In this document: one piece after another, positions 8,696 through 17,165 of the stretch | Position numbering within the stretch: position 1 is the stretch's first letter | Layout: each line of letters starts with the position of its first letter | DNA from: Phocicoccus pinnipedialis | GTDB taxonomy: Bacteria > Bacillota > Bacilli > Staphylococcales > Salinicoccaceae | Assembly (NCBI RefSeq): GCF_903994035.1 | Contig: NZ_CAJEWB010000004.1 | Span: forward strand, 124,001 to 188,000 | Length of the DNA stretch: 64,000 bases | Reading direction: 5' to 3' | Translations under genes and position numbers: made by a program | The notes under the pieces: model-generated | The model's database searches: none | Told to the model about the DNA's origin: nothing | The model's input: only the letters and a program-made list of their open reading frames with translations

Positions 8696-9627
8696 TATTT
8701 TTCCTCCTCTTCTTCAAAGTAATTATGTTCTTCTAGAAATTCTTCCGCAACAACTGCAGGCTCTATACTTTCACCGTCTGCACGGTAGTTGAGTTTTTGC
8801 ATTGTTTCTGTCGAAATTTGTCCGACAAGCTTCTCTAAGGCGCGTTCAACTTCGGGATGTTTTTCAAGAAGTTCATTTGTTGCTAATGCAGATGCGTCAT
8901 ATGGCGGGAAGAACTGTCTGTCGTCTTCGAGTACTACTAAATCATATGCTGCGATACGCCCATCTGTTGTATAACCGAGCGCAACATCAATAGAATTTGC
9001 ATTCAACGCATCGTACACTAATCCAATTTGCATTGGTGATACGGAATCAAATCTAAATCCATATTCTTCAATGAATCCCGGATAACCGTCACCTTTACGG
9101 TTCATCCACGATGAATCTACACCTAAGCGTAATTCATTTTTATACTCTTTTAAATCAGAGATTGTTTTTAAATCGAATTTATCAGCCGTCTCTCTCGTCA
9201 CCATAAATGAATAAGAGTTTGCAAATCCATATGAGTCAAAGAATTTCGTATCGAATCTATCTTCAAAACCTTTTTGTGTTAATTCAAGTGCCGCTTTTGG
9301 ATCTTTAACAGGTTCCTCGCCAAGGGCACCTGTTAAGTCCGTCCCAGTATAACGGACACCAGACACTTGGGCATCCCCGTTTTCAATTGCATTATGTTGA
9401 ATCGTACTTGATCCTAAGTTGTTAATTAGTGTTGGTTTTAGTTTTCCGTCTGTTTCATGCTCAATCATGAGTCGCACCATATGCGACATAATTTGAGATT
9501 CACTTGTTGCGAGTGCTGTAATTTTAATAGAGTCCTTGTCACTACCACTAAGTCCAGGTAACGTACACCCAGATAGTATCGTAAGACAAGCCACTACAAC
9601 GAGTAAAAGTTTACTTAATCGTTTCAT
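8695..9627 (-). CDS. opuCC: Osmoprotectant ABC transporter, substrate-binding lipoprotein OpuCC
   Basis: This is a 310-residue OpuAC-type binding protein. It has a signal sequence ending in the lipobox ILSGC (Cys20), so it is anchored on the outer membrane face. Family blocks include ESQIMSHMVRLMIEH, NNLGSSTIQHNAI and VRYTGTDLTGAL, the last contributing to the ligand pocket, and DALNANSIDVALGYTTDGRI. The C-terminus ends in a run of Glu. It delivers quaternary-amine osmolytes to OpuCB/CD. It is fourth-codon-close to its neighbours: 9 bp after opuCB and overlapping opuCD. Confidence 0.92.
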   Translation of the reverse strand: MKRLSKLLLVVVACLTILSGCTLPGLSGSDKDSIKITALATSESQIMSHMVRLMIEHETDGKLKPTLINNLGSSTIQHNAIENGDAQVSGVRYTGTDLTGALGEEPVKDPKAALELTQKGFEDRFDTKFFDSYGFANSYSFMVTRETADKFDLKTISDLKEYKNELRLGVDSSWMNRKGDGYPGFIEEYGFRFDSVSPMQIGLVYDALNANSIDVALGYTTDGRIAAYDLVVLEDDRQFFPPYDASALATNELLEKHPEVERALEKLVGQISTETMQKLNYRADGESIEPAVVAEEFLEEHNYFEEEEEK

Positions 9628-9636
9628 AATTGCCTC

Positions 9637-10272
9637 CTATCTGGAAATGTTTATTCCTTTTGGTACTGCGTAGCGCTCTACGAGACCAAGTATTTTATCA
9701 GTAAGTAGTGCAAGCACAGTTACGGCAACTGTACCGATAATTATCATTACAGGGTCATAGAGGTTTAATCCGTTGAAGATAAAGTCCCCAAGCCCCCCTG
9801 CGCCGATGTAGCTTGCGATTGTTGCCCATGAAATGACATATACACTCGCCAGTCTAATACCACTCAGAATAAGCGGTGTCGCAAGTGGTAATTCAACTTG
9901 TGACATCAGTTGCAGACGCGTCATTCCCATAGATAGTGCTGCCTCTTTAGCATTTTGGTCAATGTTGCGTACACCAATGATGGTGTTGTTTAAAATAGGT
10001 AAAAGAATGTACATCGACAATGCGATAATCGCTGGAATTTTACCGATACCAAATAACGGAATCATCAATGCGAGTACAGCGAGTGTTGGAATCGTCTGTA
10101 AGACTCCGGCAATCATTAAAATCCAGTTCCCGAGTTTATTTGTACGTGCAAGTAACATACCAACTGGTACCGCAATAACGACGCCAATTAATAGAGCAAT
10201 GATGGAGATATAGAAATGTTCCCATGTTTTTTGTACGAGCTCTAGACCGTAGTTAGTGAAGAATTCATTCAT
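9637..10272 (-). CDS. opuCB: Osmoprotectant ABC transporter, permease OpuCB
   Basis: This 211-residue permease has about five to six membrane helices and the coupling segment AKEAALSMGMTRLQLMSQVELPLA. Its ATG overlaps the opuCA stop (ATGA), so the ATPase and permease are translationally coupled. It pairs with OpuCD to form a heterodimeric channel. The N-terminal MNEFFTNYGLELVQKTWEHFYIS is typical of the OpuCB/ProW-like group. Confidence 0.92.
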   Translation of the reverse strand: MNEFFTNYGLELVQKTWEHFYISIIALLIGVVIAVPVGMLLARTNKLGNWILMIAGVLQTIPTLAVLALMIPLFGIGKIPAIIALSMYILLPILNNTIIGVRNIDQNAKEAALSMGMTRLQLMSQVELPLATPLILSGIRLASVYVISWATIASYIGAGGLGDFIFNGLNLYDPVMIIIGTVAVTVLALLTDKILGLVERYAVPKGINISR

Positions 10273-11408
10273 GCTTCATCAACTCCAACAGGCGTTTCGC
10301 CCCAAATTGAGTCATAAACGATGTCGACTAAGTTTGAACGTGTGATAAGCCCAAGTAGAATATTGTTTTCATCTACTACAGGAATGTTTCTTAAGTTACG
10401 TTTTAGAATTGTACGCACGGAGTCCTGTAACTTGTCATGATTTTTAATTTTAAATACATCTCGATGCATGATGTCGATTAAATCTTTGCCTTTACGATAG
10501 CCTTCGTTGATGTCTTCGATATCTAAATATCCAAGTAATGAACCATCGTTTCTTGTTACAAAAATAGTGTCGACGCGACGTTCTCTCATGATTGCAATAA
10601 CGTCATTGAGAGATTTATCTGCAGTGACGCTAATTGGTTTAATCATCGCGTCTTCGACTGTACGCATGTTTGGACGGTCTTGAATTAATCTGTTTTCACC
10701 AATGAAGTCACGCACGAACTGGTTGGCTGGATTTCTTAGAATTTCATCAGGCGTGTCAAATTGAACGAGCTGTCCATTAGACATGATCGCAATACGGTCT
10801 GCAAGTTTGATCGCTTCGTCCATATCGTGTGTTACAAATATAAATGTTTTTCCAAGTTTCTTCTGTAATACTTTTACTAAGTCTTGGAGTGTATCACGTG
10901 TAATTGGGTCTAGTGCACCAAAAGGTTCATCCATTAAAATGATGTCTTGTTCTGCAGCCAGCGCGCGGATTACACCAATACGTTGTTGCTGACCACCTGA
11001 AAGTTCGCTTGGGTAGCGATCTAAATAAGATTCAGGAAGGTCCACGAGATTAATGAGCTCTCGTGCTTTTTTATCTTTACGTTCCTCTGACCATTTTAGT
11101 AATTTTGGTACTAAAACTATATTTTCTTTTATTGTTAAGTGAGGAAGTAAACCGATCTGTTGAATTACATAACCTATACTACGACGGAGTTCTACCGGGT
11201 TCATTTGCATTATGTTTTTTCCGTCGATTTCAATAGAGCCACTCGTTGCCTCAATCATGCGGTTAATCATACGTAAAGCTGTCGTTTTACCACTACCACT
11301 CGTACCAATAAAGGCAATAAACTCACCTTGTTTGATGTCGAGTGAAATATTGTCCACCGCTTTGTTTTTACCGCCGTAAATCTTCGTTAAATTTTTAATA
11401 CTTAACAT
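10269..11408 (-). CDS. opuCA: Osmoprotectant ABC transporter, ATP-binding subunit OpuCA with CBS domains
   Basis: This is a 379-residue ABC ATPase. Walker A GTSGSGKTT is at residues 35-43, the signature LSGGQQQR at 136-143 and Walker B ILMDEP at 157-162. Two CBS domains follow in the last 130 residues (around DAMIKPISVT and DIMHRDVFKI). In OpuCA-type ATPases this CBS module senses ionic strength or cyclic di-AMP, which restrains uptake in unstressed cells; that regulation is family knowledge and not shown here. It is the first gene of the operon, with AGGAGAAT before the ATG. A minus-strand TATAAT lies at 11463-11468, but I could not pair it with a good -35. Confidence 0.93.
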   Translation of the reverse strand: MLSIKNLTKIYGGKNKAVDNISLDIKQGEFIAFIGTSGSGKTTALRMINRMIEATSGSIEIDGKNIMQMNPVELRRSIGYVIQQIGLLPHLTIKENIVLVPKLLKWSEERKDKKARELINLVDLPESYLDRYPSELSGGQQQRIGVIRALAAEQDIILMDEPFGALDPITRDTLQDLVKVLQKKLGKTFIFVTHDMDEAIKLADRIAIMSNGQLVQFDTPDEILRNPANQFVRDFIGENRLIQDRPNMRTVEDAMIKPISVTADKSLNDVIAIMRERRVDTIFVTRNDGSLLGYLDIEDINEGYRKGKDLIDIMHRDVFKIKNHDKLQDSVRTILKRNLRNIPVVDENNILLGLITRSNLVDIVYDSIWGETPVGVDEA

Positions 11409-11655
11409 GATATTCTCCTTTGGTTTGTATTTAATTGTTATGAAAACTTAATACAGTTAATTATTATAACATAGAAACTATACCCTATTTTAGAATAAAC
11501 ATTCATAGAACAGTGTTTTGATGATAACTATGTGAAATTGTGAGACGCTGTAAGTATGTCATCGCAACACATATTACGATTTAAAAAGGTTTTTTCTATG
11601 GTTTCAAGGAGATTTAAAGTAGAATGAAGTGAACAATGCTAGAGAAGGTGCAAAC

Positions 11656-12918
11656 ATGAAGAAATTTATTATGTACTGTATGCTTGGCTTGCTGTTTATC
11701 ATTTTACCGACTGTAACTAGTACGCAAGCTGCAGAAATAAACCCTTATTTAGAAAAAATAATAGATCTTCGTATTTTTGATACCACGGAGAAAAATAATC
11801 AAGATGCAGCTGAGATGATCGAGCGACTGGATCGTGTTGACGACAGTATTCTTCGAAATGTCAGCAATAGTGGGGCGCGCATGATTTTATCTGACAAAAA
11901 ACTTGTGGAGCTGCCTGAGTTTGAAGAGTTGAGGGGAGTCATTCCACGCGGACATACAGAGCCGTGGGACAACGTACCCGGGCTCGGGGGTTTCATTTCT
12001 TACGCTGCGATTGGCAAAAGTGAGCCATCTATCAAAAATAACCACGGTGATATTAATTTAGAACTGCATGAATTTGGACACATCGTCGATATGTATACAT
12101 TTGAAGGTGTTGAACTTAGCGCAACGGAAGAATTTAGAGCAGCCCATAAACAAGATAAAGACAATATCTTCCCGGAAGATGATTATTTTAACTATGTTGA
12201 CGAATATTTTGCGGAAGCATTTGCGTATTACTACTATACGGAAGCATCCAAACACATATTATATGAAAAAGCACCATCAACAGCACGTTTTTTTGATAAC
12301 TTGCACACGAAGATCCTAATGGTAATAGCGCGTTCAGAACATTCATTCAAAATCGTTTGGGATGAACATAATCAAGCGAGCACTTATATGGTGCGCGTGA
12401 ACGACAAAGAGTATGACGTGACTGAACCAGAGTTTAGTCTCGACAACTTACTCGGAAACTCGAGCTATAAAGTGCAAGTGTTTACGAAAGATGCGAACGG
12501 AAAAGTCATTTCGAGCAGTTATGAGGAAGTAGTGCAGACGTTAAAATATGAAAATATTGATGTATCGGGACTTGTAGATGCGTATAATGAAATAAAAGCA
12601 ATTGATGTAGATAATAGAACTGAGGCATTAAATCAATTAAAAGCACAGTCAGATACGATGTTTACGAATATCGAGCAAGGTCGGATTTCCCAGGAAAAAG
12701 TTGATAAGTTAACAGACTCGATTATGGTTAAAGTGAATGATATCAAGTTCGATTTAGTGATGAAAAATATGCCTAAGCGTCCTGTGACTGGGGTCGCGAC
12801 AATCACTGAAGAGAATCCAATCATGTCATTCTTACCGTTGGTATTCGCGGTATTTGGCATTTTAATAGTTGCTGGTGGCGTCTTAGTTTATCTACTTAAA
12901 TCTAATAAAAAAGGATGA
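11656..12918 (+). CDS. Secreted, membrane-anchored zinc metalloprotease with lethal-factor-like (ATLF/PPEP) domain
   Basis: This 420-residue protein has a signal peptide (MKKF then a hydrophobic stretch ending near TQAAE). A zincin domain follows with HEFGH at residues 138-142 and EYFAEAFA at 183-190; Glu183 or Glu187 is the likely third zinc ligand. This layout matches the anthrax lethal-factor/Pro-Pro endopeptidase group. Residues 225-300 look like a fibronectin type III fold (FKIVWDEHNQASTYMVRV ... SYKVQVFTKDANGKV). Then comes a helical region, and a C-terminal membrane helix (residues 390-415) ends in KSNKKG. The catalytic part should face outside. The start is ATG 11656 with AAGGTG upstream. 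No sortase motif is seen. The target is unknown. Confidence 0.82.
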   Translation: MKKFIMYCMLGLLFIILPTVTSTQAAEINPYLEKIIDLRIFDTTEKNNQDAAEMIERLDRVDDSILRNVSNSGARMILSDKKLVELPEFEELRGVIPRGHTEPWDNVPGLGGFISYAAIGKSEPSIKNNHGDINLELHEFGHIVDMYTFEGVELSATEEFRAAHKQDKDNIFPEDDYFNYVDEYFAEAFAYYYYTEASKHILYEKAPSTARFFDNLHTKILMVIARSEHSFKIVWDEHNQASTYMVRVNDKEYDVTEPEFSLDNLLGNSSYKVQVFTKDANGKVISSSYEEVVQTLKYENIDVSGLVDAYNEIKAIDVDNRTEALNQLKAQSDTMFTNIEQGRISQEKVDKLTDSIMVKVNDIKFDLVMKNMPKRPVTGVATITEENPIMSFLPLVFAVFGILIVAGGVLVYLLKSNKKG

Positions 12919-12924
12919 TGAAAA

Positions 12925-13671
12925 ATGGCAGTGAGCAATGAATTATTTGAAGCGTATAAAACAAACACGCCAGTAAGGATTGAAGACATAGAGGTCGCGA
13001 ATATAATAGATGCTTATGATAACCAAGAAAAACTTTTAGAACGAAAAAAAGAACTTGGTGAAAAATTGAAAGGATACAAAATTTCTTTAACATCAGAAAA
13101 AACCCAAAAACTGTTTAACTCAACACATCCATTATACGGCGCGATGACGGACAAGCAGATTTTAGAATCGGTAAGTCTAACTGATTATAACGAACCATTG
13201 CTTGAGCTCGAGCTTGTTTTTAATATTGTAGAGACGCTAGATGTTGAAGATACTTTAGAGGACATTTGCAGAAAATGCACGATTTCACCGGGGATAGAAA
13301 TTCCAGATGGACGATACAAGAACTGGTTCCCAAATATCGACATGTTCCAAGTGATCTCTGACGCAGCAGTGTCAGGTGGCGTTGTGATTGGTGAGCCGAA
13401 ACAACTGACTTATGCGAACATCGCAAGCATTAAGGGTACGATTTTAAAAGACGATGAGGAAGTGAAAGTTGGTTACTCTACAGAAGTCATGGATCATCCA
13501 GCTGAAGCAGTGAAGTGGTTAGTGCATGAGCTCGATAAACGTGGTAAAAACTTAGAACCTGGTATGTTCGTGTCGAGCGGCACTTTCATAACCCCGTTCG
13601 TACTAGAAGTAGGGTCGTACACAGCAACTTACGAAAACGTAGGATCTGTATCAATTGAAGTCACAGAATAA
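12925..13671 (+). CDS. 2-keto-4-pentenoate hydratase-like protein (FAH superfamily)
   Basis: This 248-residue protein aligns by eye with the MhpD/2-oxopent-4-dienoate hydratase group. It shows GYKISLTSEKTQKLF, LYGAMTDKQIL, a metal-ligand stretch ELELVFNI (ExE), and the C-terminal block LEPGMFVSSGTFITPFVLEVG, which corresponds to the usual GDLVLTGS-type region. Family members hydrate 2-hydroxypentadienoate in aromatic meta-cleavage pathways, or decarboxylate related acids. No other pathway genes are adjacent, so the true substrate is unclear. It starts 7 bp after the metalloprotease stop, with AAAGGATGA as ribosome site, and is co-transcribed with it. Confidence 0.78.
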   Translation: MAVSNELFEAYKTNTPVRIEDIEVANIIDAYDNQEKLLERKKELGEKLKGYKISLTSEKTQKLFNSTHPLYGAMTDKQILESVSLTDYNEPLLELELVFNIVETLDVEDTLEDICRKCTISPGIEIPDGRYKNWFPNIDMFQVISDAAVSGGVVIGEPKQLTYANIASIKGTILKDDEEVKVGYSTEVMDHPAEAVKWLVHELDKRGKNLEPGMFVSSGTFITPFVLEVGSYTATYENVGSVSIEVTE

Positions 13672-13677
13672 TATTAA

Positions 13678-13710
13678 GACTCAACTCTAAATCGGGTTGA
13701 GTTTTTTATT
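13678..13710 (+). terminator. Terminator of the metalloprotease-hydratase operon
   Basis: A 7-bp stem, ACTCAAC/GTTGAGT, is followed by six T residues. Confidence 0.7.
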
Positions 13711-13756
13711 TTAAGAAACATTACAAGAAAAAAACGAATCTATATTTAATCTCCAT

Positions 13757-13797
13757 AAAAAAAGAATGTTTACTGAACTTCTCAGGAAACATTCTTG
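13757..13797 (-). terminator. Terminator of ilvE (minus strand)
   Basis: A stem AGAATGTTT/AAACATTCT is followed, on the minus strand, by seven T residues. Confidence 0.75.
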
Positions 13798-13804
13798 TTC
13801 AATC

Positions 13805-14875
13805 TTATTCGTCTACTTTAACAATCCAGTTAAATTTATCTTCTACTTTACCGTTTTGGATTCCAGTAAGTGTTGTGTAAATTTCTTGTGCAACTGGACC
13901 AACGTTCCCATCTCCAACTACATATTTGTTACCATGAATGTTGAGTTCTCCAACTGGTGCGACAACTGCTGCTGTTCCTGCACCGAACACCTCTGTTACG
14001 CTTCCGTCTTTTAAACCTGCTTCTAAGTCTGTAAGTGGAATGCGTGCTTCGTGTACTTTATACCCGGCATCTTTTGCGAACTCGATAATCGACATGCGCG
14101 TCACCCCTGGTAAGATCGAACCGTTTAGTTCTGGTGTATAAAGTTCGCCATCTTTGACGAAGAAAATGTTCATTGCGCCAACCTCTTCAAGATACTTTTG
14201 TTCTACACCATCTAGCCATAACACTTGGTCGTATCCTAAACCTTCGGCAACTTCCTGTGCTTTCATTGAAGCGGCATAGTTACCACCAGTTTTTGCTTCA
14301 CCAACGCCGCCGCGTACCGCACGAACGAATTTATCTTCAACATAAATCTTAGTTGTACCCATTGTACCTGCTGAGAATAATCCACCAACTGGACTTAACA
14401 GAATCATGAATTTATAAGTATCTGACGGATGAACGCCTAGTGTGTGGTCGTCTCCGAACACGAATGGACGGATATAAAGTGATTGACCTTCGCCTGTTGG
14501 GATCCAGTCTTTTTCAATTTTTAGTAATTCTTTAAGCGCCGTTAACGCTTCTACCTCATCAATTTTTGCCATTGACATACGTTCTAATGAACGGTTCAGG
14601 CGTGCAAAGTTTTGATCTGGACGGAAAAGTACAGCTTCACCATCTACGCTGTATGCTTTTAATCCTTCAAAAACTGTTTGTGCATAGTGAAGTACTACCG
14701 CTGTCGGAGCAATTTGTATTGGACCATAGGGTTCAATTCTCCAGTCATGCCATCCATTTGCTTCGTCGTATGAAGCTGTCAGCATATAGTCCGTAAATTG
14801 ACTACCGAACTTAACTGTCGACATATCTGGTTTTTCTTTGAGATCTTTTCTTTCGATAAATTTGATTTCCATCAT
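13805..14875 (-). CDS. ilvE: Branched-chain amino acid aminotransferase
   Basis: This 356-residue fold-type IV PLP enzyme shows VFEGLKAY, the PLP-lysine stretch GEAKTGGNY with Lys195, and the phosphate-binding region GSVTEVFGAGTAA. It interconverts leucine, isoleucine and valine with their 2-oxo acids in the cytosol. The length is normal for the bacterial class II BCAT used by staphylococci and bacilli. It is monocistronic, with GGAGATGA before the first of two adjacent ATG codons (14875 or 14872). No T-box is visible upstream; an imperfect dyad, ATTGAT/ATCAAT, lies at 14902-14921. Confidence 0.93.
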   Translation of the reverse strand: MMEIKFIERKDLKEKPDMSTVKFGSQFTDYMLTASYDEANGWHDWRIEPYGPIQIAPTAVVLHYAQTVFEGLKAYSVDGEAVLFRPDQNFARLNRSLERMSMAKIDEVEALTALKELLKIEKDWIPTGEGQSLYIRPFVFGDDHTLGVHPSDTYKFMILLSPVGGLFSAGTMGTTKIYVEDKFVRAVRGGVGEAKTGGNYAASMKAQEVAEGLGYDQVLWLDGVEQKYLEEVGAMNIFFVKDGELYTPELNGSILPGVTRMSIIEFAKDAGYKVHEARIPLTDLEAGLKDGSVTEVFGAGTAAVVAPVGELNIHGNKYVVGDGNVGPVAQEIYTTLTGIQNGKVEDKFNWIVKVDE

Positions 14876-15041
14876 AAATCATCTCCGTCTTCTCTAAATT
14901 GATTTAATTTTATCAATCTTAGGAAAACTATGCAATGTAAAATCATTCCTAAATCGGCCTTTTGTTCTATGTATTGTAACCCGTTTCTTTGTTAGAATTA
15001 AATTGATAGCATTAAGATTACGGAGTATTGGAGTTTATTAA

Positions 15042-16142
15042 ATGACAAAACAATTATTCGAATCAGTGAAATTAAATAAGTCAGGAGTAACGCTCAAAAA
15101 TAGAATTGTGATGGCACCTATGACAACGATGAGTTCTTTTTTTGATGGGTCTGTCACTGACGAATTAATCAATTATTACGGTGCGCGAGCTGGAGAGGCA
15201 GCGATGATCATCGTGGAAAGCACATTTATTGAAGACTACGGACGTGCGTTTGATGGATCGCTCGGAATCAACAAAGATACACAAATAGAAGGCTTAGCCG
15301 AACTTGCTAAAGCGATTAAGGATAAGGGCTCGAAAGCGATTATACAGTTGTACCATGCGGGACGTATGGGGAAATCAACGTTAAATAAAGGGCGTAAACC
15401 CATTGGTGCATCTACAGTTAAAGCGTTACGTGATGATGCGGAAGAGCCAGAGGCATTGACTGCTGAACAGGTTGAAGAAATGATCGCACATTTCGGAGAC
15501 GCCGCACGTCGCGCCATGGAAGCAGGATTTGATGGTGTTGAAATTCACGGTGCAAACACATATCTGATCCAACAGTTCTTTTCTCCACACTCAAACACGC
15601 GTGATGACGAGTTTGGTGGAGATGTTGAGAAACGTCTGACATTTGGACGTCGTGTGATTAGAGAAATTGAGGCTATGAAAGAAAAGTTAGGCAAGCATAA
15701 CTTTATTGTTGGTTATAGATTCTCACCAGAAGAATTAGAGAAACCAGGTATTACGTTCCAAGACACGATGTTGATGCTGAACACGTTTGCGCATGAGTGC
15801 ATTGATTACTTCCACTTCTCGCTGAATGATTATAAACGTGGCAGTATAATTGATACGGAGGATATTGAGTGTCTGATTCATAAATATCATAAGAATAAAT
15901 CGACGGCACTAGGAGAAATTCCTGTAATCGGTTCAGGCGGTATCTGGGAAAAAACAGATGCAGAAGAAGCGCTAGAAACAGGATTTGATATTGTTTCAGT
16001 CGGAAAAGCGCACATTGTGAATCCAGACTGGGCAGAAAAAATTAAAAACGGTGATCCGATCGATCGTAAGATTGACGGAGAACGTGAAGATTACAAAATT
16101 CCGCGACCTTTTTGGAATTCCGTTGGCTTCTTAAAAAAATAA
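15042..16142 (+). CDS. NADH-dependent flavin oxidoreductase, Old Yellow Enzyme family
   Basis: This 366-residue FMN enzyme with a TIM barrel shows NRIVMAPMTT near residue 22, IIQLYHAGRMG (residues 98-108), the substrate-anion-binding GVEIHGANTYLIQQF, SPHSNTRDDEFGG and the late GSGGI and VGKAHIVNP FMN-phosphate blocks. It reduces activated alkenes with NAD(P)H. The natural substrate is unknown. It is monocistronic with a single terminator that also serves the convergent RpiR gene. Confidence 0.88.
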   Translation: MTKQLFESVKLNKSGVTLKNRIVMAPMTTMSSFFDGSVTDELINYYGARAGEAAMIIVESTFIEDYGRAFDGSLGINKDTQIEGLAELAKAIKDKGSKAIIQLYHAGRMGKSTLNKGRKPIGASTVKALRDDAEEPEALTAEQVEEMIAHFGDAARRAMEAGFDGVEIHGANTYLIQQFFSPHSNTRDDEFGGDVEKRLTFGRRVIREIEAMKEKLGKHNFIVGYRFSPEELEKPGITFQDTMLMLNTFAHECIDYFHFSLNDYKRGSIIDTEDIECLIHKYHKNKSTALGEIPVIGSGGIWEKTDAEEALETGFDIVSVGKAHIVNPDWAEKIKNGDPIDRKIDGEREDYKIPRPFWNSVGFLKK

Positions 16143-16178
16143 AAAAACTGGTATGAACTTTTCATACCAGTTTTTTTA
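16139..16178. terminator. Bidirectional terminator
   Basis: A stem AAAACTGGTATGA/TCATACCAGTTTT is flanked by A-rich and T-rich tracts, placed between two convergent genes. Confidence 0.85.
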
Positions 16179-17027
16179 TGTGTCAAGATAAAATCCATTT
16201 TGTAAAATCTTCTCTGATTCTCTGATGTACTTTGTTGCCTTATCGTAGTCTTTTACGGCTGCAAGACTTACGAGATAGCTGCTGAGTGAAATAGGCGCGA
16301 TGAGAGATTCTTTTACTCCACCACCATAAACGTGTGTAGGCAATATAATATCTCCAAATTCTTTTATCTTTTCAGTGTTTGAACTCGAGATAATTAAAAC
16401 GGTCCCATCGTTTTTCTTGATACGATTGATGATATTTAATGTATATAAAGAATATCTTGGGAACCAGTAGGCAATCAGCAAATCATCTTTATTAGAATCT
16501 ACAATTTCATACGGATATACCCCTCCTACACTTTGGAGCAGATGTACATTTTCTCTAATTTGCCCAAGTCGCATCGTCATGTAGTAGGCGAGTGTAAAGG
16601 AATCATTGTACCCAATGATATATACATTTCTTGCTGTATTTATTTTTTCAACAGATTTCTCAAGGAGTGTTGGATCGATTGTTTTTAAAGTTTGATTCAG
16701 GTTCTCGATGTCTTTATCGATTGACTGTTTAAATAAATCATGCGTTGTTTTATTTTCGATATTATCTAGTGTTTTTGAAGCGTTGAACGGATCATCTGCA
16801 TGCGTGTACTCACGAATGCTCGTTTGTAAACCGCTGTAACCATCAAACCCAAGGGATTGCGCGAAACGTACGATAGATGTGGTGCTCGTACCAATTTTTT
16901 GAGCGAGCTCGCTTAAAGTATCGTAAATGATGTAGTTTGTATGATTAATGATATAATCCGCGATCGCCTTTTTGGATGGTGTGAATGAATCGTACTCTTT
17001 ATAAATAATCTTTAAGATATTTGCCAT
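16176..17027 (-). CDS. MurR/RpiR-family transcriptional regulator
   Basis: This 283-residue protein has an N-terminal HTH_6 domain (TPSKKAIADYI ... LAQKIGTSTTSIVRFAQSLGFDGYSGLQ) and a C-terminal SIS sugar-phosphate-binding domain (VYIIGYNDSFTLAYYMTMRLG, later LIAYWFPRYSLYTL). Such regulators usually sense phosphosugars. The ATG at 17027 has AGGAG seven bases upstream, so the GTG at 17045 is rejected. It is divergent from the ornithine-cyclodeaminase-like gene, and a dyad in the shared spacer (17126-17142) is a candidate operator. Confidence 0.87.
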   Translation of the reverse strand: MANILKIIYKEYDSFTPSKKAIADYIINHTNYIIYDTLSELAQKIGTSTTSIVRFAQSLGFDGYSGLQTSIREYTHADDPFNASKTLDNIENKTTHDLFKQSIDKDIENLNQTLKTIDPTLLEKSVEKINTARNVYIIGYNDSFTLAYYMTMRLGQIRENVHLLQSVGGVYPYEIVDSNKDDLLIAYWFPRYSLYTLNIINRIKKNDGTVLIISSSNTEKIKEFGDIILPTHVYGGGVKESLIAPISLSSYLVSLAAVKDYDKATKYIRESEKILQNGFYLDT

Positions 17028-17125
17028 AAAAAACTCCTGAACCACGTATTTGCTCTCTTTAGTTTACCTATTATAAATAAAATTTAAAAGAGTTAAGCGA
17101 TTTTATATACAGTGAATATATTAAG

Positions 17126-17142
17126 TGATACAATATGTATCA
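17126..17142. promoter_or_regulatory. Inverted repeat TGATAC-N5-GTATCA in divergent spacer
   Basis: Six-base arms separated by 5 nt form a perfect dyad overlapping a TACAAT -10-like hexamer (17129-17134) for the rightward gene. The position suits a regulator-binding site, possibly for the divergent RpiR protein. Binding is inferred. Confidence 0.45.
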
Positions 17143-17165
17143 AATAATACATAAGGGTGAAAGAA

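Noticed and set aside
11463..11500. SigB-type promoter upstream of opuCA (minus strand GGGTAT at 11480-11485 with GTTTAT at 11495-11500)
   Set aside because: The spacing is 9 bp, shorter than the 12-15 bp of known SigB promoters, and the -35 differs from GTTTAA; I could not support it.
14876..15041. T-box or other riboswitch before ilvE
   Set aside because: No T-box consensus or terminator/antiterminator pair is visible; only a short dyad is present.
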